A stretch of 59,564 nucleotides of DNA from contig CACZVN010000013.1 in the NCBI GenBank assembly GCA_902784615.1, positions 1 through 59,564 of the forward strand, written 5' to 3'. Source of the stretch: an uncultured Prevotellaceae bacterium (GTDB lineage: Bacteria; Bacteroidota; Bacteroidia; Bacteroidales; Bacteroidaceae). Below the pieces are notes generated by a model, which saw only the letters and a list, made by a program, of their open reading frames with translations, searched no databases and had not been told where the DNA came from. Positions 8,410-16,554 of this stretch are shown here, one piece after another (position 1 is the first letter of the stretch; every line of letters starts with the position of its first letter). The translations under genes were made by a program, and so were the position numbers.

Positions 8410-9567
8410 TTATGCCAGCAGACTGTCGGCCAACTGCTCTAGTTGCGCCTCGTCGGCTGCCTTCATGCGAGAGCGGATGGTGACCATCGGCTCTACGATT
8501 TCGCAGTCCTTCAACCCCTCTATCATCGCGCGCATCACCTTGCCTGCCGTAGGCATCCAACTGCCGTTCTCGATGATGCCGAAGCGACGCTTCTGGTAGT
8601 TTTTGATCTGCAGGTGATAGAGGAAGTCGTGCATCACTGGGAACACACCTGCGTCGTAGCTCGATGCAGCCACTACGACGGTAGGATAACGGAAAGCATC
8701 CTCGATGACCTCGGCCATATCGTCGCGGCTCAGGTCGCTCACCACCACTTTTGGAGCACCCTTTCCACGCAGTATCTCACCCAGACGCTCAGCAGCAGCA
8801 GCCGTTCCACCGTGAATGCTGGCGTAGGCAATCAGGATACCCTCGCTCTCGGGCTCGTACTTGCTCCATGTGTCGTATAGTTTGATGGCAGTAGTCAATG
8901 GCTCACCCTTGAGCACAGGACCGTGCAGCGGACAGATGGCCTGAACGTCGAGCGCAGCCAACTTCTTCATCACCGTCTGTACTTGTGAACCATATTTACC
9001 ACAGATATTAAAATAGTAGCGGCGCGCCTCGCAGGCCCAGTCGTCTGTCTCATTGACCAATGCCCCGAATTTGCCGAATGCATCGGCAGAGAAGAGCACT
9101 TTGTCCAAACTGTCGTAGCTCATGATGACCTCTGGCCAGTGTATCATCGCAGCCCCGATAAACTTTAGTTCATGACGGCCCAGCGAGAGTGTATCGCCCT
9201 CCTTGACAGTCATCACACGACCTTCGAAGTTAAAGCCCTCAAAGAAGTTGGAAAGCATCTTCACGGCCTGGGCACTGCACACCAGTTGCAATCCTGGATA
9301 GGTTTCCAACATCCAGGCAATCAATGCCGAGTGGTCTGGTTCCATGTGGTGAGCCACCAGATAGTCAGGCTGGCGCCCATTGAGTGCGGCCTTCAGGTTT
9401 GCCTTCCACTCTTCACCCTTGCGACGGTCGGCAGTATCCAATACCGCAATCTTCTCATCGTCAATGAGATAGGAGTTATAACTCATGCCCTCAGGCACTA
9501 CATACTGACTCTCAAACAGATCGATGTCAAGATCGTCAACACCGATGTACTTAATGGTATCACTCAT
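8410..9567 (-). CDS. Flavodiiron protein (A-type flavoprotein, FprA family)
   Basis: 385 residues. The N-terminal metallo-beta-lactamase-like domain has the full diiron ligand set: H74-x-E76-x-D78-H79, H143, D162 and H215. A flavodoxin domain follows (~245-385, beginning ILIAYASIHGGTAAAAE), binding FMN. These cytosolic enzymes reduce O2 to water or NO to N2O and protect anaerobes. It overlaps the 3' end of the PfkB kinase gene by 8 bases, implying translational coupling. Several ATGs cluster there (9579, 9570, 9567); 9567 (MSDTIKY) is chosen, but 9570 or 9579 are possible. No rubredoxin domain is attached. Confidence 0.9.
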   Translation of the reverse strand: MSDTIKYIGVDDLDIDLFESQYVVPEGMSYNSYLIDDEKIAVLDTADRRKGEEWKANLKAALNGRQPDYLVAHHMEPDHSALIAWMLETYPGLQLVCSAQAVKMLSNFFEGFNFEGRVMTVKEGDTLSLGRHELKFIGAAMIHWPEVIMSYDSLDKVLFSADAFGKFGALVNETDDWACEARRYYFNICGKYGSQVQTVMKKLAALDVQAICPLHGPVLKGEPLTTAIKLYDTWSKYEPESEGILIAYASIHGGTAAAAERLGEILRGKGAPKVVVSDLSRDDMAEVIEDAFRYPTVVVAASSYDAGVFPVMHDFLYHLQIKNYQKRRFGIIENGSWMPTAGKVMRAMIEGLKDCEIVEPMVTIRSRMKAADEAQLEQLADSLLA

Positions 9568-10528
9568 CATATTCATCATTATTAATTATTCTCTTCAACT
9601 CACGCTTCTTCCCATCAGCAAAAGACTGATCGACGCTGTTGTGGATGCTCTGACAGACATTCGCAGAGAACTGGGTGGCCTGATCGATCACCTGATCCCA
9701 CTGTTCCTCCGACAGACCAGTCTCCAGCACTTCCCGGGTAATGCCATACTTCATCAGACCATACACAAAACCGGCATTGAAGTTATCACCAGCACCGATG
9801 GTACTGACGGTCTCCGCCTGTGGCACGGGGTATTGTTTACTCATATTGCCAGCACCTCGCACTTCCAAGGGCTCTGCCCCCTGCGTATAAATGAAATTCT
9901 TGCAGTAGAAGGAGATCTGGGAACGATAGACTTTCTCGGCCTCTGTCAGGTCGAACATCACCTCGAAATCCTCACTGCTGCCTCGTACGATGTCGGCATA
10001 CTCCAGATTCTCCAGAATCGTGGCACGCAGTTTCATCACCTCCCCACGATGGGAAGAACGGAAGTTCACATCGTAATAGAGGATGGCTCCACGACTGCGG
10101 GCATACTCCAAAAACGCCTGCATCTGCGGACGGATTACCGGATTGACGGCGTAATAGGAGCCATACATCACAATATCGTCGGGCTGGATATCGGGAAAGA
10201 CAAAGTCGAGTTTGTCGTGCGGATGATCCTTATAGAAGATATACTCCGCATCGTTCTGCTCATTGAGGAAAGCCAGCGATATTGGTGACTTCGCCTCTGG
10301 ATAGACACTTATGTTACTGGCATCGACATGGTTCTCTTCCAAAAACCGGATGATACGCTGACCCACCCGGTCATTGCCTGTCTCACTGATAAAGGTGGTA
10401 TTCAAACCTGCACGACCTAAGGAGATAAGGCCGTTAAACATCGAACCGCCCGGTACGGCACCGATGGGCTGGTCGTCTTTAAAGATGATATCAAGAATCG
10501 TCTCTCCTATTCCTATAACTTTTCGCAT
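9560..10528 (-). CDS. PfkB-family carbohydrate kinase (fructokinase-like)
   Basis: 322 residues. The ribokinase/PfkB fold is shown by the N-terminal GIGETILDII and GGSMFNGLISLGRAG sequences and by the ATP-site motif TIGAGDNFNAGF, where D248 is the expected catalytic base. Members phosphorylate fructose, ribose or related sugars; fructokinase is the commonest assignment in Bacteroidetes for this sequence style, but the substrate is not decided by sequence. A -7 box lies 22 bases upstream. The stop is embedded in the start region of the flavodiiron gene, giving a two-gene operon. Confidence 0.85.
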   Translation of the reverse strand: MRKVIGIGETILDIIFKDDQPIGAVPGGSMFNGLISLGRAGLNTTFISETGNDRVGQRIIRFLEENHVDASNISVYPEAKSPISLAFLNEQNDAEYIFYKDHPHDKLDFVFPDIQPDDIVMYGSYYAVNPVIRPQMQAFLEYARSRGAILYYDVNFRSSHRGEVMKLRATILENLEYADIVRGSSEDFEVMFDLTEAEKVYRSQISFYCKNFIYTQGAEPLEVRGAGNMSKQYPVPQAETVSTIGAGDNFNAGFVYGLMKYGITREVLETGLSEEQWDQVIDQATQFSANVCQSIHNSVDQSFADGKKRELKRIINNDEYDE

Positions 10529-10550
10529 TTGCTTTTGGTATTTATGGTTG

Positions 10551-10558
10551 CAAAGATA
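10551..10558 (-). promoter_or_regulatory. -7 box TATCTTTG for the kinase operon
   Basis: CAAAGATA on the plus strand reads TATCTTTG on the coding strand, 22 bases before the kinase ATG. Confidence 0.6.
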
Positions 10559-10611
10559 CGAAAAAGAAGTGAAAAGTGAAAGGTGAAAAGTGAAAAATCA
10601 AAAGATTTATG

Positions 10612-10619
10612 TAATTTTG
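10612..10619 (+). promoter_or_regulatory. -7 box TAATTTTG for the M16 peptidase
   Basis: Matches TAnnTTTG and lies exactly 8 bases before the ATG at 10628, giving a near-leaderless transcript. The upstream in-frame region (10583-10627) contains A/G-rich short repeats (GTGAAAAG-like) and the box itself, so it is not coding. Confidence 0.6.
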
Positions 10620-10627
10620 CAGCCGAA

Positions 10628-11884
10628 ATGACCAAATACAATACACATACGCTCGACAACGGTCTCCGCATTATCCACCTGCCATCCCTGTCGCAGGTGG
10701 TCTATTGTGGCTATCAGATAGCGGCAGGCACCCGTGACGAGATGTCGGACGAGATTGGTCTGGCTCATTTCTGCGAGCACATGACCTTCAAGGGAACGGC
10801 CAAGCGCAATGCCTTGCAGATTATCAACGCTTTGGAGGGTGTAGGCGGCGAACTGAACGCCTTTACGAACAAGGAAGACACTGTTTTCTACGCCGCTATC
10901 TCCAAGGAACATTTCACCCAGGCCGTTGATGTGCTCACCGACATTGTCTTCCACAGTCAGTATCCACAGCCAGAGATGGACAAGGAGGTGGAAGTCGTAT
11001 GCGACGAGATAGAGAGTTATAACGACTCACCAGCCGAACTGATTTATGACGAGTTCGAGAATATCCTCTTCAAAGGACATCCCCTCGGACACAACATTCT
11101 GGGCAATGCAGAACAACTGCGCACCTACACGACAAAAGATGTCCTGCGCTTCGTGCAACGGAACTACCTTCCTGAGAAAGCCGTCTTCTTTGTGTATGGT
11201 GACGTGGATTTCAAGAAACTCATTGCCTCACCTAAATTCTTGGACAAGCCAAGCGGTCAAGCCGAGCGAGACTCAGACCACCACGCCCTAACGGACACGG
11301 AAGGTTGCTCCATGATGGCACTGTCGCCTACTTTAGGAGGGAAAACGATCCGCAAGATCGGTTCCCACCAGGCCCATGTGATGATCGGTACCGTCGGCTA
11401 TGCTTATAACGACCCGCGACGGATGCCGTTATACCTATTAAATAATATACTCGGTGGTCCTGGGATGAACGCGCGTCTGAATCTCTCTTTGCGAGAACGG
11501 CACGGACTGGTCTATACCGTGGAGAGTACGATGGTGAGTTATAGCGACACAGGGGTATGGAGTATCTATTTCGGTTGCGACCATCACGACATCCGTCGTT
11601 GTCTCCGTCTGGTGCGCCGGGAACTGGACCGTATCATGCAGAAACCCCTGAGCGAGCGGCAACTTACGGCCGCTAAACGCCAGTTGAAAGGGCAGATCGC
11701 CATTGCCTGCGATAATCGGGAACAGTTTGCCCTTGACTTCGGCAGGAGTTACCTGCACCACGGCCACGAGCGCGACCTCGACGAACTGTACCGCCGCATC
11801 GATGCCATCACGGCAGCAGACATACAAAAAGTGGCCTGCGAACTTTTCCCCGCAGACCACCTCACTATCTTGATTTTTAAGTAA
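10628..11884 (+). CDS. M16 family zinc peptidase (insulinase/processing-peptidase-like)
   Basis: 418 residues. The inverted zinc motif HFCEH (H47-x-x-E50-H51) with the third ligand E127, exactly 76 residues after H51, defines an active M16 domain; the second half of the protein forms the matching non-catalytic domain (NNILGGPGMNARLNLSLRE region). M16B enzymes of this size act as dimers on peptides. No signal peptide is seen, so it is predicted cytoplasmic. The start at 10628 is set by the promoter box immediately upstream. It is convergent with the GH43 gene, 4 bases away. Confidence 0.9.
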   Translation: MTKYNTHTLDNGLRIIHLPSLSQVVYCGYQIAAGTRDEMSDEIGLAHFCEHMTFKGTAKRNALQIINALEGVGGELNAFTNKEDTVFYAAISKEHFTQAVDVLTDIVFHSQYPQPEMDKEVEVVCDEIESYNDSPAELIYDEFENILFKGHPLGHNILGNAEQLRTYTTKDVLRFVQRNYLPEKAVFFVYGDVDFKKLIASPKFLDKPSGQAERDSDHHALTDTEGCSMMALSPTLGGKTIRKIGSHQAHVMIGTVGYAYNDPRRMPLYLLNNILGGPGMNARLNLSLRERHGLVYTVESTMVSYSDTGVWSIYFGCDHHDIRRCLRLVRRELDRIMQKPLSERQLTAAKRQLKGQIAIACDNREQFALDFGRSYLHHGHERDLDELYRRIDAITAADIQKVACELFPADHLTILIFK

Positions 11885-11888
11885 TTGT

Positions 11889-12890
11889 CTATTCGTTGAT
11901 CACCTTTTGAATGGTGCCATCCTCATTGTAGAACAGACGCTGTACCTTCAATGAGCGCAGATGAGTGACATCGTTGGAAGGTACGCAGTCGTGGTAGAAC
12001 AAGAACCACTCACCCTTGTACTGCACGATACTGTGGTGCGTCGTCCAGCCCACGACAGGATCGAGGAGCACGCCCTGATAGGTGAACGGTCCATAGGGGT
12101 TGTCACCGATGGCATAGCAGAGGAAGTGGCTATCTCCCGTAGAATAGCTGAAGTAATACTTGCCATTGTACTTATGCATCCACGAAGCCTCGAAGAAGCG
12201 GTGGGGATCACCGGCCTTCAGGGGTTCACCGTTCTTGTCGATTACCACTACTGAATGGGGAGCCTCAGCAAACTGCAGCACATCGTCGCTCATACGAACC
12301 ACAAAACTCGACAGGGCAGGTACGTCGGCAGGTGCATAGAGCTGGGTCTTCTTATCAGCGGCAGGACCGAGGTCAACACCCTCCTTCAAGTACTTGGCAG
12401 CGGGCTGATACCACTGGAGTTGTCCGCCCCAGAGACCTCCGAAGTAACAGTAGATCTGACCGTCGTCATCCTTAAACACACTGGGGTCGATAGAGAAAGA
12501 ACCGCGGATGGGGTGCTCCTGAGGAACAAACGGACCTTCCGGTCTGTCGGCCACAGCCACACCAAGGTGGAACACACCATTGTAATCCTTTGCAGAGAAG
12601 ATGAGATAATACTTGCCGTCTTTCTCAACGACGTCATTGTCCCACATCTGCTTCTCAGCCCAGGCCACCTGCTCAACATCGAGGATCTTGCCATAATCAG
12701 TCACCTCACCATTCTCCACGTCTTCCATGGAGATCACGTGGTAGTCCTTCATCTGGAAGTGACCACCATCGTCATCGAAGGCAGCACCAGCCTCCCAGTC
12801 ATGGGAAGGATATACAAACAGTTTGCCGTTAAACACATTAGCAGAAGGATCTGCATAATAATCACTAGGATAAAGATAACGCGGTTTCAT
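11889..12890 (-). CDS. Cytoplasmic GH43 beta-xylosidase / arabinofuranosidase
   Basis: 333 residues, no signal peptide. Five-bladed GH43 propeller with the three expected acids: D14 (YADPSANVF, base), D135 (SIDPSVF, pKa modulator) and E234 (FFEASWMHK, acid). It resembles the small intracellular exo-xylanase/arabinosidase type described from Prevotella xylan clusters (XynB-like), which trims imported xylo-oligosaccharides. It sits 12 bases downstream of a GPH symporter in the same operon, so import followed by cytoplasmic hydrolysis is the natural reading. Whether xylosidase or arabinofuranosidase activity dominates is not decided. Confidence 0.85.
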   Translation of the reverse strand: MKPRYLYPSDYYADPSANVFNGKLFVYPSHDWEAGAAFDDDGGHFQMKDYHVISMEDVENGEVTDYGKILDVEQVAWAEKQMWDNDVVEKDGKYYLIFSAKDYNGVFHLGVAVADRPEGPFVPQEHPIRGSFSIDPSVFKDDDGQIYCYFGGLWGGQLQWYQPAAKYLKEGVDLGPAADKKTQLYAPADVPALSSFVVRMSDDVLQFAEAPHSVVVIDKNGEPLKAGDPHRFFEASWMHKYNGKYYFSYSTGDSHFLCYAIGDNPYGPFTYQGVLLDPVVGWTTHHSIVQYKGEWFLFYHDCVPSNDVTHLRSLKVQRLFYNEDGTIQKVINE

Positions 12891-12902
12891 ATTGTTTGAC
12901 TA

Positions 12903-14366
12903 TTAATTAATTGAAAAATCATTCTCTTCTTCGGCAGCCTGAGCATCCAGCCGACGGCGCATGGTCAGTTCTGCCTGCATACTCTCATTATATTCCTTCG
13001 TAATGGGGTAGAAATTCAGGGCTACCACACCGACAGCGAACAGAAGGGCAGGCACGATACTCGACACCATCCTGATACCCTCCATAGCACTCTCGTTTTG
13101 GACAGACTCGCTACCCGGCACATAACCGAACATGGAGATGATGATACCAGCGATAGCACCTCCGAAGCCCAGTCCCAATTTCAGCACCAGCACAATACCG
13201 GAGAAGCAGAAACCCGTGGCACGGCGATGGTTCTCATACTCCACATGATCCGCCACATCACCAATCATGGCCCACAACAGGGGAACTGTCGGTGCGTAGG
13301 CCAACGACTTCAAGATGTTCAGCACAAAGACCAGACTCACATCCGTCGGTGAGGGGATATAGAACATGGCGGTGAAGAAGGCCGTCAGCGACAGACAGAC
13401 CATAAAGGTCTTTTTCTTGCCATATTTATTGGCCAGATAGCGCGACAGGAAGATCACCCCCATAAACTGAACGATGGCTGTCGTCATGTTAAACACGGAA
13501 AAGCCTACGGAATAGGCACTCTCCTGCTCTATGTCGATGAAATGGGAGAGGAAGTCGTAAAGCGACTTCTGGTCAACATTACACTGGAAATAGAAATTCA
13601 TGGCAGACCCCCACATGGACAGCGTGACGAACAGACAGAATGTCAACAGGGCCATGGAGTTCCACGATACATCGGAGAAGGTGTCCTTGATATCCGCCCG
13701 TATGTTCTTCTTCTGAATATGCGGCGGCTGGACACGCTCTTTCGACACCAGGAAGGTGACGATGAACAGGCAGAAAGCAATGGCGGCATACAGGATGATG
13801 GTCGAAGTCCAGCCTCGCTGGAGATTACCGTTACCGAAGTGATCCACCAGCGGAAGGGTCAGGCCCTGCACGACAAACTGGGCGATGGTCACGACAATGA
13901 AACGGATGGTCATAATGCTCGTGCGCTCCTGAATGTCGCTCGTGATCACACCACCTAACGATACATAGGGAATATTATTAAAGGAATAGGCGGTCATGAG
14001 CAATACGTATGAAATCGTGGCGTAGGTGGCCACCAACTCCTTGTCATGAATGCCCGGATTATAGAAGGCAAGGATATAGAAGATGCAGAAGGGGATGGCC
14101 GTCCAGATCATCCAGGGACGGAACTTTCCCCAACGGGTGCGCGTACGGTCGGAGAGGAGACCAACGGCCGGATCGACGATGATGGCGGAGATACTGCCTA
14201 TCATCAGGATACTGCCTGCTATAGCACCATCCAACCCGAAGACATCCGTATAGAACTTCAACTGGAAGATTACCATCATCTGGAACACCAGATTGGCTGC
14301 GGCATCTCCCATGGAGTAGCCCAGTTTCTCTTTCATTGAAACTTTCTGTGATGTCTGAACCTTCAT
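12903..14366 (-). CDS. GPH-family (MFS) sugar:cation symporter, xylo-oligosaccharide type
   Basis: 487 residues with 12 predicted membrane helices and the glycoside-pentoside-hexuronide family hallmarks: KEKLGYSMGDAAANLVFQ at the N-terminus, YTDVFGL, DPAVGLLSDRTRTRWGKFRPW, and ATGFCFSG in the second half. GPH transporters import oligosaccharides or glycosides with Na+ or H+. It is the first gene of a two-gene operon with the GH43 enzyme and resembles XynD of Prevotella xylan clusters. A -7 box lies 28 bases before the ATG at 14366; a second Met 10 residues in (14336) is an alternative start. Confidence 0.88.
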   Translation of the reverse strand: MKVQTSQKVSMKEKLGYSMGDAAANLVFQMMVIFQLKFYTDVFGLDGAIAGSILMIGSISAIIVDPAVGLLSDRTRTRWGKFRPWMIWTAIPFCIFYILAFYNPGIHDKELVATYATISYVLLMTAYSFNNIPYVSLGGVITSDIQERTSIMTIRFIVVTIAQFVVQGLTLPLVDHFGNGNLQRGWTSTIILYAAIAFCLFIVTFLVSKERVQPPHIQKKNIRADIKDTFSDVSWNSMALLTFCLFVTLSMWGSAMNFYFQCNVDQKSLYDFLSHFIDIEQESAYSVGFSVFNMTTAIVQFMGVIFLSRYLANKYGKKKTFMVCLSLTAFFTAMFYIPSPTDVSLVFVLNILKSLAYAPTVPLLWAMIGDVADHVEYENHRRATGFCFSGIVLVLKLGLGFGGAIAGIIISMFGYVPGSESVQNESAMEGIRMVSSIVPALLFAVGVVALNFYPITKEYNESMQAELTMRRRLDAQAAEEENDFSIN

Positions 14367-14394
14367 CGCAAAACACTGCTATTTTTTCCGTTTG

Positions 14395-14402
14395 CAAAGA
14401 TA
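14395..14402 (-). promoter_or_regulatory. -7 box TATCTTTG for the symporter-GH43 operon
   Basis: CAAAGATA on the plus strand, 28 bases upstream of the symporter ATG, in the divergent region shared with the esterase operon. Confidence 0.6.
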
Positions 14403-14434
14403 GTAAAAACAATTTCAGTTAACATTCTGATTTG

Positions 14435-14468
14435 TTACAGATGTTTTTTCAAATGTTTCATTCTGTAA
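14435..14468. promoter_or_regulatory. Inverted repeat in a divergent sugar-operon promoter, candidate operator
   Basis: TTACAGA (14435-14441) and TCTGTAA (14462-14468) are perfect inverted copies centred between the two divergent -7 boxes (14395 and 14509). Position suits a regulator controlling both operons; there is no direct evidence of binding. Confidence 0.3.
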
Positions 14469-14508
14469 GAAAAACAGATTTTTTGTCCATTTCAACGGAG
14501 TTTTTTTG

Positions 14509-14516
14509 TATTTTTG
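14509..14516 (+). promoter_or_regulatory. -7 box TATTTTTG for the esterase-symporter operon
   Basis: TAnnTTTG match 19 bases before the ATG at 14536. Confidence 0.5.
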
Positions 14517-14535
14517 CAACACAAATCAACAAATC

Positions 14536-16533
14536 ATGAAGAAAATCCTGTCTTTATGTGTTATCCTGTTCTGCGCCATCTGCGCTGAAGCCAAAGTGAG
14601 CATGCCCCAACTGTTTCAGTCGGGCATGATACTGCAACGTGGCAAACAGATTCCCGTCTGGGGCAAGGCCGAGGCCTGTGAACTGGTTACCGTCAGGTTT
14701 AACAAGAAGCAATACGCCACCACCGCCGACATGGACGGCAACTGGCGCATCAACCTGCCGAAGATGAAGGCCGGTGGTCCCTACACGATGACCGTCGGCG
14801 ACATCGTGATCACCAACATCCTTATCGGGGACGTGTGGCTCCTGTCAGGACAGTCGAACATCGATGTCCATATCGAGCGTGTCTATCCGCAATACGCCCA
14901 AGAGATCGACAGTTATGAGAACGCTGACATTCGTCTGTTCCGGGTACAGAACGATACCGACGCCCACGGCGTCAGGAACGACATCAAGCCAACCTCCATC
15001 AATTGGAAGCCGTTGAACAAGCAGAACGCCTGGCCCTTTTCTGCTGTCGGCTATTTCCTTGGCAAGCGGATGTATGAGAAGACTGGTGTGCCCCAGGGTA
15101 TTATTGTCAACAGCTGGGGTGGTACACCTATCGAGGCCTGGATCTCGGCCGACTCCCTGCGGAAGGACTACCCGATGCTCGTGAAACGGGCACAGTTCTT
15201 CCAGAACGATGACTATGTGAAAGCCCAGGCTCAGGCCAACATGCAGGCAGAGCAGCAGTGGCAGAAGATGTTGAGCAAAGAGGATCCTGGCATCAGCGAG
15301 AACTGGACTGCCGCGGATTTCGATGACAGCCAGTGGCCAAGCGCCAGTCAGTGGGACAGCCAGTGGGCAATGTCACCCACGACCCGCCGTCCTATCATTG
15401 GTACGATCTGGCTCCGCCAGCATATCCAGATCGACAAGGCCCATGCCGGCCAGCCAGCCCGTCTGTTGCTCGGCACCCTCTTCGACCAGGATATCACCTA
15501 TCTGAACGGTCAGGAGATCGGACATACATACTACCAGTACCCGCCGCGCCGCTACGATATCCCCGAAGGATTGCTGCGTGAGGGCGACAACGTGATCACC
15601 GTGCGTTTTATCAATAAATACGGCATGGCGCACTTCATCCCCGAGAAGCCCTATATGCTGACCTTTGGCGATGACCGCATGAGTCAGAACCCCATGCCGG
15701 CGGACGTCATTCCGTTGGGTGAACAGTGGCAGGTGCACCTCGGTACGGAGATGCCATCCTGTCCCAGTGGCGACATCTCGTTGCAGAACATCCCCACCAC
15801 GCTCTATAATGCCGTGCTCCATCCGCTGGCACCCTACGCCCTCTCTGGCGTCGTATGGTATCAGGGCGAGTCGAACACAGGCAATCCCGCCCCATACGCA
15901 GACTATCTGAAAAAACTGATGGGCTGCTGGCGCGACACGTGGAAAGACCAGAAGATGCCTTTCGTTATTGTGCAACTCGCCAACTACGACGGACGTCAGC
16001 AGACGGGATTCCCACAACCCATCACCCCCCAGACCACACCGACAAACAGCGGTTGGGCACAGCTTCGTGAGGCACAGCGCACCGTAGCAGAGGCCGATCC
16101 CCGTGCCGAACTGGCCGTCATCAACGACCTCGGTGAAACCGTCGATATCCATCCCCTGCGTAAGAAAGAGGTGGCAGAGCGCATCGGTCTCTGTTTCGAC
16201 CGTCTTATATATAATAATAAGGTTAAGCTCTCCCCGAAGGTCGTGGCTTCAGAAATCGCTGACGGAAAAATCATCCTCACCTTAGACCAACCAGTACAAG
16301 AGGGTGACGTCTATGAATTCGAGGCAGCAGCAGCCGACGGTGACAAGGTCTTCCAGAATGTGACGGCCACCGCGAAAGAGAATATAATCACCCTCAACCT
16401 GCCAGAAGACTTCCATCCGCAGAGTGTCGTCTATGCCGTGCGCTATGCCTGGAAGGACAATCCCCTGAAGGCTAATGTCCGTTCCCTCAGCGGTCTGCCG
16501 ATGAGTTCATTCGAGATAAACGTCAACAAGTAA
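14536..16533 (+). CDS. Secreted acetylesterase, sialate O-acetylesterase-like (CE20-type)
   Basis: 665 residues with signal peptide MKKILSLCVILFCAICAEA. SGNH/SASA esterase fold: catalytic Ser 107 in SGQSN and the Asp-His pair D537/H539 in the DIHP motif. A jelly-roll insert (NWTAADFDDSQWP onward, ~260-370) splits the esterase domain, as in the sialate O-acetylesterase-like carbohydrate esterases now grouped as CE20, some of which deacetylate xylan or xyloglucan oligosaccharides. Next to GPH symporters and GH43, a hemicellulose-acetyl role is likelier than sialic acid, since no sialidase or sialate catabolic gene is near. The start is the Met beginning the signal peptide, not the codon at 14506, which overlaps the -7 box. 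Confidence 0.82.
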   Translation: MKKILSLCVILFCAICAEAKVSMPQLFQSGMILQRGKQIPVWGKAEACELVTVRFNKKQYATTADMDGNWRINLPKMKAGGPYTMTVGDIVITNILIGDVWLLSGQSNIDVHIERVYPQYAQEIDSYENADIRLFRVQNDTDAHGVRNDIKPTSINWKPLNKQNAWPFSAVGYFLGKRMYEKTGVPQGIIVNSWGGTPIEAWISADSLRKDYPMLVKRAQFFQNDDYVKAQAQANMQAEQQWQKMLSKEDPGISENWTAADFDDSQWPSASQWDSQWAMSPTTRRPIIGTIWLRQHIQIDKAHAGQPARLLLGTLFDQDITYLNGQEIGHTYYQYPPRRYDIPEGLLREGDNVITVRFINKYGMAHFIPEKPYMLTFGDDRMSQNPMPADVIPLGEQWQVHLGTEMPSCPSGDISLQNIPTTLYNAVLHPLAPYALSGVVWYQGESNTGNPAPYADYLKKLMGCWRDTWKDQKMPFVIVQLANYDGRQQTGFPQPITPQTTPTNSGWAQLREAQRTVAEADPRAELAVINDLGETVDIHPLRKKEVAERIGLCFDRLIYNNKVKLSPKVVASEIADGKIILTLDQPVQEGDVYEFEAAAADGDKVFQNVTATAKENIITLNLPEDFHPQSVVYAVRYAWKDNPLKANVRSLSGLPMSSFEINVNK

Positions 16534-16554
16534 TCATTAAAATAAAAACAAATT

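Noticed and set aside
8394-8416. Terminator between the convergent LOG and flavodiiron genes
   Set aside because: Only 5-bp pairings (GGCAT/ATGCC or TAAGA/TCTTA) are available, with no clear T tract; too weak to list.
14536-16533. Sialic-acid O-acetylesterase acting in host-mucin use
   Set aside because: The family name suggests it, but there is no sialidase, sialate lyase, ManNAc enzyme or sialate transporter nearby, while xylan-type genes flank it.
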